Source: an uncultured Actinomyces sp. (GTDB lineage: Bacteria > Actinomycetota > Actinomycetes > Actinomycetales > Actinomycetaceae). From it: a stretch of 5,124 nucleotides of DNA. The notes beneath the pieces were generated by a model that was not told where the DNA came from, did no database searches, and saw nothing but the letters and a program-made list of their open reading frames with translations. The position numbers and the translations under genes are program-made. Where the stretch lies: assembly GCA_938028585.1 (NCBI GenBank), contig CALIZH010000154.1:1-5124 (forward strand), given 5' to 3'. Shown piece after piece: positions 1-5,023 of this stretch; position 1 is the first letter of the stretch, and each line of letters begins with the position of its first letter.

Positions 1-83
1 GTGCCCTTGGGAAGTCTACCATCACCAAACGTTGCACTTGCTTTGAGAATTCAAGCCTTATAAAATTTCAAAATCTGCCTTCT
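1..83. other. Window edge without a supported gene
   Basis: No complete gene fits here. On the + strand a frame is open from base 1 to a TAA at 61-63 (20 codons). On the - strand a frame is open from the TGA at 51-53 out of the window, reading ILKASATFGDGRLPKG. Either could be the end or start of a gene lying outside. DUF4160 genes are often followed by a small DUF2442 gene, which would sit here on the - strand, but I see no convincing DUF2442 sequence and no good start codon with a ribosome binding site. Confidence 0.3.
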
Positions 84-368
84 TTAGACGAGTGGCTCGA
101 TCTTCTTAAATTCTTGCGTCTCCCACATAACCATAAGATCAGTTTGATGAATCTCTATCCACTCGCGCACCATACCAGCAGCACGAAGCGGCAGACTCCC
201 ATCAATCTCCTCGCCCGAATTACTATCAAAGGCTGCAGTATCCTCACCGTAAATTGCATGTATATGCGGCAGATTGTATTCTGAGCCCAAGAAATACATG
301 CGGATAACTATCCCGTAAAACCGTGCAAGTGTGGTTATATGTATCCTCTCTTTCAATAAATTTATCAC
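84..368 (-). CDS. DUF4160 domain-containing protein
   Basis: This small protein belongs to the DUF4160 family. It is recognised from the N-terminal block RFYGIVIRMYF, the PHIHAIYGE block (family form PHxHAxYGE), the GSLPLRA segment and the C-terminal KKIEPL tail, which together cover the usual domain of about 80 residues. The family has no established reaction. Members are often paired with DUF2442 proteins and have been suspected of acting in toxin-antitoxin-like pairs, which is inference. The open frame can begin at a GTG at 366-368, giving 94 residues, but that GTG has no ribosome binding site and lies in a palindrome. Family members normally begin MPTISRFYG or similar. The codon at that place here is ATA at 336-338 (ITTLARFYG), preceded by GAGAGG at 345-350 with a 6-nt gap. 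The true start is therefore probably this ATA, giving 84 residues, or the original ATG has mutated and expression is weak. A terminator separates the gene from the operon upstream, so it needs its own promoter, which I could not identify. Confidence 0.85.
   Translation of the reverse strand: MINLLKERIHITTLARFYGIVIRMYFLGSEYNLPHIHAIYGEDTAAFDSNSGEEIDGSLPLRAAGMVREWIEIHQTDLMVMWETQEFKKIEPLV
345..350 (-). promoter_or_regulatory. Ribosome binding site that points to an ATA start
   Basis: On the minus strand GAGAGG occupies 350-345, followed by six bases and then ATA at 338-336. The spacing is ideal for initiation at that ATA. No comparable site precedes the in-frame GTG (368-366) or TTG (356-354). 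Confidence 0.5.
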
Positions 369-380
369 GATAACGTGATA
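363..380. repeat. Perfect 7-bp inverted repeat, possible operator or hairpin
   Basis: TATCACG (363-369) and CGTGATA (374-380) are exact inverted repeats around ATAA. The element lies just upstream of the likely DUF4160 translation start and contains the in-frame GTG. Position and symmetry fit an operator for autoregulation or a hairpin in the 5' leader. Which of the two is not decided by the sequence. Confidence 0.4.
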
Positions 381-398
381 TGACCCATAACCCTTTAT

Positions 399-433
399 TA
401 ATAAAAAACTCCTCGCAACGTGACCGAGGAGTT
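399..433 (-). terminator. Rho-independent terminator of the SIR2-HerA operon
   Basis: Read on the minus strand, AACTCCTCG (433-425) pairs perfectly with CGAGGAGTT (415-407) across a 9-nt loop, and a T-rich run (TTTTTTATT, counting the last stem bases) follows at once. This is a classical intrinsic terminator about 165 bp after the HerA stop codon, and it should insulate the DUF4160 gene from the operon. On the + strand the stem is followed by GATTAAA, so it would not act well in that direction. Confidence 0.85.
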
Positions 434-439
434 GATTAA

Positions 440-534
440 AACTGGAACTAAAAAGTCTCTGCTAGATCTTATTCCCACTCTTTAAGCAAAACTGATGATA
501 CTATTTACTGGAGTTGAATTAGAGTGTTCCAGTT
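440..534. repeat. 9-bp inverted repeat enclosing a 77-bp intergenic segment
   Basis: AACTGGAAC (440-448) and GTTCCAGTT (526-534) are exact inverted repeats. The interval has no gene. A second small repeat lies beside it: AGTTGGC at 531-537 recurs at 550-556. On the minus strand a TATAAA box at about 564-569 lies upstream of the repeat and the terminator lies downstream. A short structured RNA, or simply a folded operon 3' untranslated region, is possible. No -35 box at good spacing was found. Confidence 0.35.
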
Positions 535-597
535 GGCTCTAGTTCACTCAGTTGGCAGCCAATTTATACTCACATTAATAAGCAACAATTGCGGGCG

Positions 598-2460
598 TTA
601 TTCTGTATACCAATGATCAGATATTCTTGCGCTTGCACTATCGGTTCGCGGCTCAGCTTGGTTGAATGAGGTCAGTGTCGGCAAATTGATAGCTGTGCCA
701 AAAACAAGAGCCGTTCCAGTCTGAAGATATGTTAGTCGTTCAATAATGCCTTTGTTGATGTAGGGAACCATTCGTGAAATGTATTGCAGATCATCAGGAT
801 TTTGCACTCTGTGGATTATGAAGTTACTGCATTGTGACACGACAGTTTTTGAGAGTTCACTCGGCCGTTGTGATGATATTCCTAATAGGAGACCGTATTT
901 TCGACCTTCCTTCGCTATGCGCTCAAAAATGTTGTAGCTCAACGCGCCGCTAACTTGCTCATTCCTAATGTATCTATGTGCTTCTTCAATAATGAGGTTT
1001 ATAGGCATGCTCGCCTTTTGTGGAAGAGACTTTAAGTAATCCAAGAGAAGCTTCGCCAATACTTTTGTTATTACTTCCCCAGAGGAATCATCCAAAGAAC
1101 TAATATCAATATCAACAATCTGGCAAGAGCCAAGCAGGTTTTCAATATATTGGTTTAACGTGGTAAAACTCGTTTTTTTGAGAAAATTACCATGATTTCC
1201 CTCAATTAGTGATTGCAGTCTTGTCGTGAGGGTTGCGGTGTATTCCTGAATGCGTTGAGTGCTTAGGCTTCCTTCGTACATCACAGCAAAGTCAACGGCG
1301 CTAGCAAATTCCTCCAGCGAATATGGAACCAAGGCAGAAGAACGATTGTCATCTATCAAGGTGGGATCAATATGTTTTGAAAGAATCTCGATAGCCGTTT
1401 GTTCGTCCTTGAAATTGCCGTAACTGACCGACAGACACGTACCCAATTCCTTTCCGTCTGCACTCGAGTTAAGATTCAAATCCCCGGATCCGAACGAAGC
1501 CAAGAGAGCAGTTGCCTTGTCTGACTTGGAAGGAGATGAATCTGAGCTCCTGAGGATACCTAGAGTGGCACTGGCAACAATGTGTGCTCTGAGCTTTTCA
1601 TTGGTGTTCTTTTTGTCGTACAGAATTCTTGCGATAGTGATAGCGCGTCTCAACACAGGCAGCTGAGTCTTTTCGGATGCGCTGAGCAAAACAGCCCAAT
1701 CATCAGCTGATAATGCCCAAACAGGTATCTCGAGTTTTTTCTTTGTTAAATCTGCTGAGTCCATCGATAGTGTCGACAGCTGAATATCGGGGTTCGTTGA
1801 ATTAATCTTCGAGAAAGCCTGCGAGTATTCTCCGTTTGAATCGATAAGTACAATCTTCGCCCCTTTTGCTGACAGCTCATTCTTTTCAAATACGTTCTGA
1901 AGAATTCGCGCAATTGTGTTCGATTTGCCAGCACCCGTATTTCCAAACACTGCGAAGTGAAACCCGAAGAACCGATCAATGTTTACTCTGACCGGGTAAT
2001 CTGGAAATACGACCGACTGGCCAATGTCGAGCAGAATCGCTTTTGTAAGAACATGCCCTGATGGATCAACTTTTACGGTGCTTTCTTCTAAACCAACTTC
2101 GAGCATTGTTCTTAGCTCGTTCGTTGAGATGATTTGCAGGTCAGAATATATTTGCGGCAGTCTTGAAACGCCAAACTGAAACTCTCCGCTCGTAATTTCT
2201 CCAACCATATTGAGTGCGACATAACGTGTGTTGGTTGGGCGAGAATAGTCGCTATTTCCTGAGGTTGCTCTGTCGGAAACGCCAACAACCTCAAGTATTA
2301 GAGTGCGGTTCGATTCGTGAATGGAAAGATACGAACCAACTTCTCCAACAAAATTAATACCATCTCGAGTGTTTATGTAGTTTCCTAAATCATCTTGAAT
2401 TTCCCCGACAACAGAGTCCGTATTGATTGAAATTAATCTTCCAATTGATTTGGTGCTCAC
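598..2460 (-). CDS. herA: HerA-type hexameric ATPase of a SIR2-HerA anti-phage system
   Basis: This 620-residue protein is a HerA/FtsK-family P-loop ATPase. Residues 1 to about 100 look like the HAS-barrel domain used in hexamer assembly. Walker A is GNTGAGKS at 173-180 (catalytic K179), a conserved LIDSNGEY strand follows at 205-212, Walker B is NLIIEEAH at 488-495 (E492, E493), and the motor C-terminal block has KEGRKYG (R520, a candidate arginine finger) and SSQRPSEL (529-536). The helical insert at about 215-480 is typical of longer members. All key residues are present. In characterised SIR2-HerA systems, HerA hexamers bind the SIR2 protein and their ATPase and DNA-related activities support NAD depletion during phage infection. 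That role is inferred here from the partner gene. The start is GTG at 2460, 16 bp after the SIR2 stop and behind AGGAGGAGG, so the two genes are translated from one transcript. No membrane segment is seen, and the protein should be cytoplasmic. Confidence 0.95.
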   Translation of the reverse strand: MSTKSIGRLISINTDSVVGEIQDDLGNYINTRDGINFVGEVGSYLSIHESNRTLILEVVGVSDRATSGNSDYSRPTNTRYVALNMVGEITSGEFQFGVSRLPQIYSDLQIISTNELRTMLEVGLEESTVKVDPSGHVLTKAILLDIGQSVVFPDYPVRVNIDRFFGFHFAVFGNTGAGKSNTIARILQNVFEKNELSAKGAKIVLIDSNGEYSQAFSKINSTNPDIQLSTLSMDSADLTKKKLEIPVWALSADDWAVLLSASEKTQLPVLRRAITIARILYDKKNTNEKLRAHIVASATLGILRSSDSSPSKSDKATALLASFGSGDLNLNSSADGKELGTCLSVSYGNFKDEQTAIEILSKHIDPTLIDDNRSSALVPYSLEEFASAVDFAVMYEGSLSTQRIQEYTATLTTRLQSLIEGNHGNFLKKTSFTTLNQYIENLLGSCQIVDIDISSLDDSSGEVITKVLAKLLLDYLKSLPQKASMPINLIIEEAHRYIRNEQVSGALSYNIFERIAKEGRKYGLLLGISSQRPSELSKTVVSQCSNFIIHRVQNPDDLQYISRMVPYINKGIIERLTYLQTGTALVFGTAINLPTLTSFNQAEPRTDSASARISDHWYTE

Positions 2461-2465
2461 GAAAG

Positions 2466-2474
2466 CCTCCTCCT
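2466..2474 (-). promoter_or_regulatory. Strong ribosome binding site for HerA
   Basis: AGGAGGAGG lies in the 16-bp gap after the SIR2 stop codon, five bases before the GTG start of HerA at 2460. The strong site and short gap fix the start and suggest high, coupled translation of the second gene, which may help keep complex stoichiometry. Confidence 0.85.
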
Positions 2475-2476
2475 AG

Positions 2477-3637
2477 CTAATCGCAAAAGAGAAGTTTTGC
2501 TGAATCGGCATGCTCTTGGTCTTCAATGCTCTCAATAGTTTCTTCCGCGATTGACGGCAAAACTTTTTCGATAATGTTTTTGAAATAGTGAATCTTTCCA
2601 GGTGAGTTAATAATGATGATTCGTCGATCCTTAAGAGTATTTAGTTTTTCGATATTATCTCCCAATCCAAATACGATTAATTTGAATGAAGGAACCGCTA
2701 AAGCATTAGTAATCAGTCTGTTGATATGATCGTCTCCAAAACTGTACCCCATGGTTATAAGTACACTGTTAGGCTTTGAGATGGCGTTTTCCATAGCCCT
2801 AAATAAGTCCGAATATGGGGTCATTAGCGTTGACCTATCTTTCATGGGGGTAGGGTAAATCATTACTGCATCATCTTCGGTTATTGTGTTCGGATTAACT
2901 TCAAGCACTTCCAATCCAGATTTCTTCCAAGAAATAGAGCCATGAAGCTTATAGAGACTGAAGAAATGTGGAATCTGCTCCCATACGTCAGTAGAAAGAT
3001 TGATGCTTTCTACAAATGTATATCTATAGCTTGCAGGATTGAATTTGCGGCTGTAAGTACCAGAAAAACCGTTGTTGTAGGGGAATCGCAAATCATCAAG
3101 AGCTTTTTCATTGAACAGGTCATAGTTGGTAGTAAATACGTTGATTGGTGTTTTTCGATTTGGACCGGAAATGCGCATATAGAAAGATTTGTAAAGGTCT
3201 AGAACTTGGGGACTATTATGCCCATTTTTGATTTCTTTAAATAAGAAGCGCTTTACAGCAGTGATTTTGTCAGAAATGGCATCATCGACCTGAAAAATGC
3301 CGTTTGTGATTTGAATAGAGCCCATTGACTCGAGCATTTTTTCAAGATTTGAATCGAATTCGCCCACTATCTGCTTTCCTGCGATATCGAAATTTACGTT
3401 CTCTTTGCAAAAGCCTTCAAACAGCTGAGCCATTCCAGGAATCCCGGTTTCTAACTGATTACCTGTTTCATCTTCAACGATGTTGCTAGAACAACCAGCA
3501 CCAATTAAGAAGTTCATATTATTAATTTGAAGATATTGCCCTATCTCGTTTCTGATTGATTGAACGTTGGTTTCAGTAGAAATACCGCCTTGTGTCCTAG
3601 AGACTACGTCGATATCCACGGAGTTTGTGGTAGCCAT
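2477..3637 (-). CDS. sir2: SIR2-family NADase, effector of a SIR2-HerA anti-phage system
   Basis: This 386-residue protein (from the chosen start) has a SIR2_2-type sirtuin domain. The NAD-binding loop is FLIGAGCSS (GAGCS at 46-50), TTNYD is at 169-173 with the conserved asparagine N171, and the YKLHGS motif carries the catalytic-type histidine H232. GYSFGDDH (297-304) matches the C-terminal motif of defence sirtuins. The zinc-finger cysteines of protein deacetylases are absent, as usual in defence SIR2 proteins, which hydrolyse NAD instead. It is the upstream gene of a two-gene operon with HerA, which identifies the SIR2-HerA (Nezha) type. There the SIR2 protein forms a large oligomer with hexameric HerA and depletes NAD after infection. 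The start at ATG 3637 is preferred because GGAGG lies four bases upstream. In-frame ATG codons at 3658 and 3667 have weaker sites and would add 7 or 10 residues. The sequence to about residue 25 is unrelated to the fold. Confidence 0.93.
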   Translation of the reverse strand: MATTNSVDIDVVSRTQGGISTETNVQSIRNEIGQYLQINNMNFLIGAGCSSNIVEDETGNQLETGIPGMAQLFEGFCKENVNFDIAGKQIVGEFDSNLEKMLESMGSIQITNGIFQVDDAISDKITAVKRFLFKEIKNGHNSPQVLDLYKSFYMRISGPNRKTPINVFTTNYDLFNEKALDDLRFPYNNGFSGTYSRKFNPASYRYTFVESINLSTDVWEQIPHFFSLYKLHGSISWKKSGLEVLEVNPNTITEDDAVMIYPTPMKDRSTLMTPYSDLFRAMENAISKPNSVLITMGYSFGDDHINRLITNALAVPSFKLIVFGLGDNIEKLNTLKDRRIIIINSPGKIHYFKNIIEKVLPSIAEETIESIEDQEHADSAKLLFCD

Positions 3638-3641
3638 TCTT

Positions 3642-3646
3642 CCTCC
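3642..3646 (-). promoter_or_regulatory. Ribosome binding site that selects the SIR2 start
   Basis: GGAGG is followed by four bases and then ATG at 3637-3635. The upstream in-frame ATG at 3667 has only a weak GAG nine bases away, and the ATG at 3658 has AAGG only two bases away, so the inner ATG is favoured. Confidence 0.6.
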
Positions 3647-3667
3647 ACGTTTACTCATTGCCTTCAT

Positions 3668-3852
3668 TGTTGTTACTCGTTGATTGTCTACTTTTGCTGA
3701 CTTACTTGTTATGGTTCTCTACGCTTTCGGGGGGAATTATTGTTGTTCCCCAGAGACGGCCTGTTCCTCGGGCGGCACGAACGGTGCCAACCAAAGCGAA
3801 ACCAGCTCCCGAACTCACAATGATTATAAGCCCTTTGCGAACGGAGGGCACC
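3668..3852. other. SIR2-HerA leader and junction with GC-rich mobile DNA
   Basis: No gene is supported here. The first part (3668 to about 3735) must hold the promoter of the minus-strand SIR2-HerA operon, but I found no -35/-10 pair of normal spacing. GGGGAA (3731-3736) and TTCCCC (3746-3751) form a 6-bp inverted repeat with a 9-nt spacer. From about 3752 the base composition becomes GC-rich. In the + strand a frame ending at TAG 3864-3866 could be the C-terminal tail of a truncated protein overlapping the next small ORF, but it has no recognisable domain. Confidence 0.4.
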
Positions 3853-4036
3853 ATGCAAGCGACTAGCAGCTACTTTACCAGGATGGACGCCATGGAGCAG
3901 GAGCTTCTCCGCCATGGCTTCGATTCATGGCCAGCGAGGAGGACCTTTGCGCTACCTGATGGACACCAATGACCGCGTCGATACCGTCTGCGCCGCATTG
4001 GACATGGTCACGGCAAAGGACGTCCGAGGTCGCTAA
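3853..4036 (+). pseudogene. Remnant of a small gene upstream of the AAA ATPase gene
   Basis: An ATG at 3853 sits four bases after a strong GGAGGG, and the frame runs 39 codons (start MQATSSYFTRMDAMEQELLR) to a TGA at 3970-3972. Protein-like sequence then seems to pass through other frames: MASEEDL at 3927-3947 and YLMDTNDRVDTVCAALDMV from about 3953, ending in TAKDVRGR and a TAA at 4034-4036. Stitched together this gives a helical protein of about 60 residues that ends 36 bp before the ATPase start. I do not recognise the family. It could instead be two tiny intact ORFs. The frame changes match the decay seen in the neighbouring ATPase gene. Confidence 0.35.
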
Positions 4037-4044
4037 CATGTGTA

Positions 4045-4066
4045 CGCCTCCAGGCCCTTGGAGGTG
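4045..4066 (+). promoter_or_regulatory. Hairpin covering the ribosome binding site of the ATPase gene
   Basis: CCTCCA (4047-4052) pairs with TGGAGG (4059-4064) across the loop GGCCCT, and a G-T wobble and a C-G pair extend the stem to 4045 and 4066. The right arm contains GGAGG (4060-4064), the ribosome binding site seven bases before the ATG at 4072. In RNA the fold would hide the site unless a ribosome finishing the upstream frame at 4036 opened it, which would be translational coupling. Confidence 0.45.
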
Positions 4067-4071
4067 GTCTG

Positions 4072-4755
4072 ATGCGAAAGTTGGTGGTTCGCACTGCCCA
4101 GTGGCTGCTGGAAAACCCGCTAGAGCGGCCCGGCTGGGTGGTTGAGGACCTGGTTCCCTGTGGGCTTACCCTGATCGCGGGAGACCCAAAGATTGGAAAG
4201 TCGTGGTTCGGGCTAGACCCAGCGCTCTGCGTAGCGACGGGAGAGCCGCTCTGGGGCTTTGCGACCGCGAAGGGCATTGTGTCTCCTCTACCTCTGCCTT
4301 GAAGACACCTTCAACCGCGTTCAGGGACGCCTACAACGACTCATGAACGAGACCAATGACAACCTGCGCTGCGTCGTTTCCGCCGAGTGTATCGGCAGCA
4401 GCCTGATGGAGCAGCTCGGCGCTTTCACCGATGAGCATACAGATCTGAAGATGGTCATCATTGACACGTTCCAGACGGTCCGAACACCCGGCAACCAGAG
4501 CGTCTACTCCGCGGACTACGAGGATATGGGAGCGTTGAAGTCCTTTGCCGACGAGCGGAAGGTTGCGACGCTGATGGTGCATCACACGCGTAAGATGGGC
4601 GACGGCGACGTGTTCAACGCCATCAGCGGATTCAACGGATGATGGGCTGCGCGGACGAGACCGTGGTCCTTCGCCGCAAGGCTCGCGGCAGCAGCTCCGC
4701 CACGCTCAACGTCACTGGTCGCGACGTGAGAGACCTGGAGTCATGTATTACTTAA
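4072..4755 (+). pseudogene. Frameshifted and truncated RepA-like AAA_25 ATPase gene
   Basis: The remains encode a RecA-fold, RepA-like ATPase (AAA_25 type), a helicase-loader or replication ATPase found on plasmids, phages and integrative elements. The first frame (4072-4302) starts at ATG behind GGAGG and holds the Walker A motif GDPKIGKS at residues 37-44. The reading then continues in another frame with YLCLEDTFNRV, the Walker B strand MVIIDTFQTVR and the VHHTRKM and FNAISG motifs, to a stop at 4640-4642. A third frame from 4639 carries MMGCADETVVLRRKARG and the VTGRDVRDLE motif, to a TAA at 4753-4755. All blocks are in family order. Removing TCTC (4282-4285) restores the first join as GIVLYLCLED, and adding one base near 4638 restores the second as NGxMMGCAD. 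Family members continue past the GRDV block, so the C-terminus is missing, probably cut by the IS200-like element. Proline replaces the usual leucine in LDPALCVATG. No activity is expected. The GC-rich composition differs from the defence genes. Confidence 0.85.
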
Positions 4756-4762
4756 ATGACTC
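4738..4762. repeat. 7-bp hairpin at the ATPase/IS junction
   Basis: GAGTCAT (4738-4744) and ATGACTC (4756-4762) are exact inverted repeats with an 11-nt loop. The point where ATPase similarity ends (about 4740) falls in the left arm. It may be a terminal hairpin of the IS200-like element or a coincidence at the junction. Confidence 0.35.
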
Positions 4763-4879
4763 TACATAATGATTCATTGAGATACTCGGGTTGGGATGAC
4801 CGAAAAACTTGCAGGTTCGCAACATTTAGATGAGTGATTTTCAGGTGGTTTGCGTATTACCTGCTCCAACTGCAATCAT

Positions 4880-4902
4880 AACCACCCGCATAGCGGGTGG
4901 TT
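4880..4902. repeat. Strong 10-bp hairpin of the IS tail
   Basis: AACCACCCGC (4880-4889) and GCGGGTGGTT (4893-4902) are exact inverted repeats around the loop ATA. On the minus strand it follows the transposase stop by about 120 bases and ends in TTATGATT, which is a poor terminator tail. It is the strongest hairpin here and fits an end-recognition hairpin of an IS200/IS605 element, or a weak terminator. Confidence 0.7.
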
Positions 4903-4907
4903 TGCTC

Positions 4908-5012
4908 TTAGGGTATAACCCTAATTATACTTGCCCAGGACTCAAGTCCTTTGCCCTTCACTTCGTTCAGGTCACAATAGCAATGTAACACCGGCAGCCA
5001 GTTAAACTGGCT
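4908..5012. repeat. Cluster of three short perfect hairpins
   Basis: Three inverted repeats follow one another. TTAGGGT/ACCCTAA lies at 4908-4924 (7-bp stem, loop ATA), AGGACT/AGTCCT at 4937-4950 (6 bp, loop CA; two bases are too few to turn, so the fold needs some unpairing) and AGCCAGTT/AACTGGCT at 4996-5012 (8 bp, single central base). TTGCCC is repeated at 4931-4936 and 4951-4956. With the hairpin at 4880-4902 this makes a densely structured, non-coding 3' region of the transposase transcript. Confidence 0.55.
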
Positions 5013-5023
5013 ATCTTGCTAGA

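Noticed and set aside
1746..2294. Two further minus-strand frames (77 and 60 codons) inside HerA
   Set aside because: They overlap the HerA gene in another frame, and their arginine- and serine-rich composition is typical of out-of-frame translation.
2942..3202. Plus-strand 86-codon frame inside SIR2
   Set aside because: It lies wholly antisense to a well-supported gene, with no ribosome binding site and no family resemblance.
3658..3851. Plus-strand TTG-started frame encoding a leucine-rich hydrophobic stretch that resembles a membrane segment
   Set aside because: It starts inside the opposite-strand SIR2 5' region, has no ribosome binding site and crosses the composition break. Only its last part, from ATG 3853, has a good site.
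3684..3866. Plus-strand 60-codon frame overlapping the SIR2 leader
   Set aside because: It has a TTG start without a ribosome binding site, no recognisable domain, and spans two kinds of DNA. At most its last 38 codons are a truncated gene tail.
4008..4277. Minus-strand 89-codon frame opposite the ATPase gene
   Set aside because: It is a shadow of the GC-rich coding strand. The plus strand carries the Walker A motif and a good ribosome binding site.
4279..4290. Programmed ribosomal frameshift in the ATPase gene
   Set aside because: There is no slippery heptamer, and a second break plus C-terminal loss point to decay.
4331..4585. Minus-strand 84-codon frame opposite the second ATPase segment
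   Set aside because: It is antisense to the Walker B region of the ATPase and shows no motif of its own.
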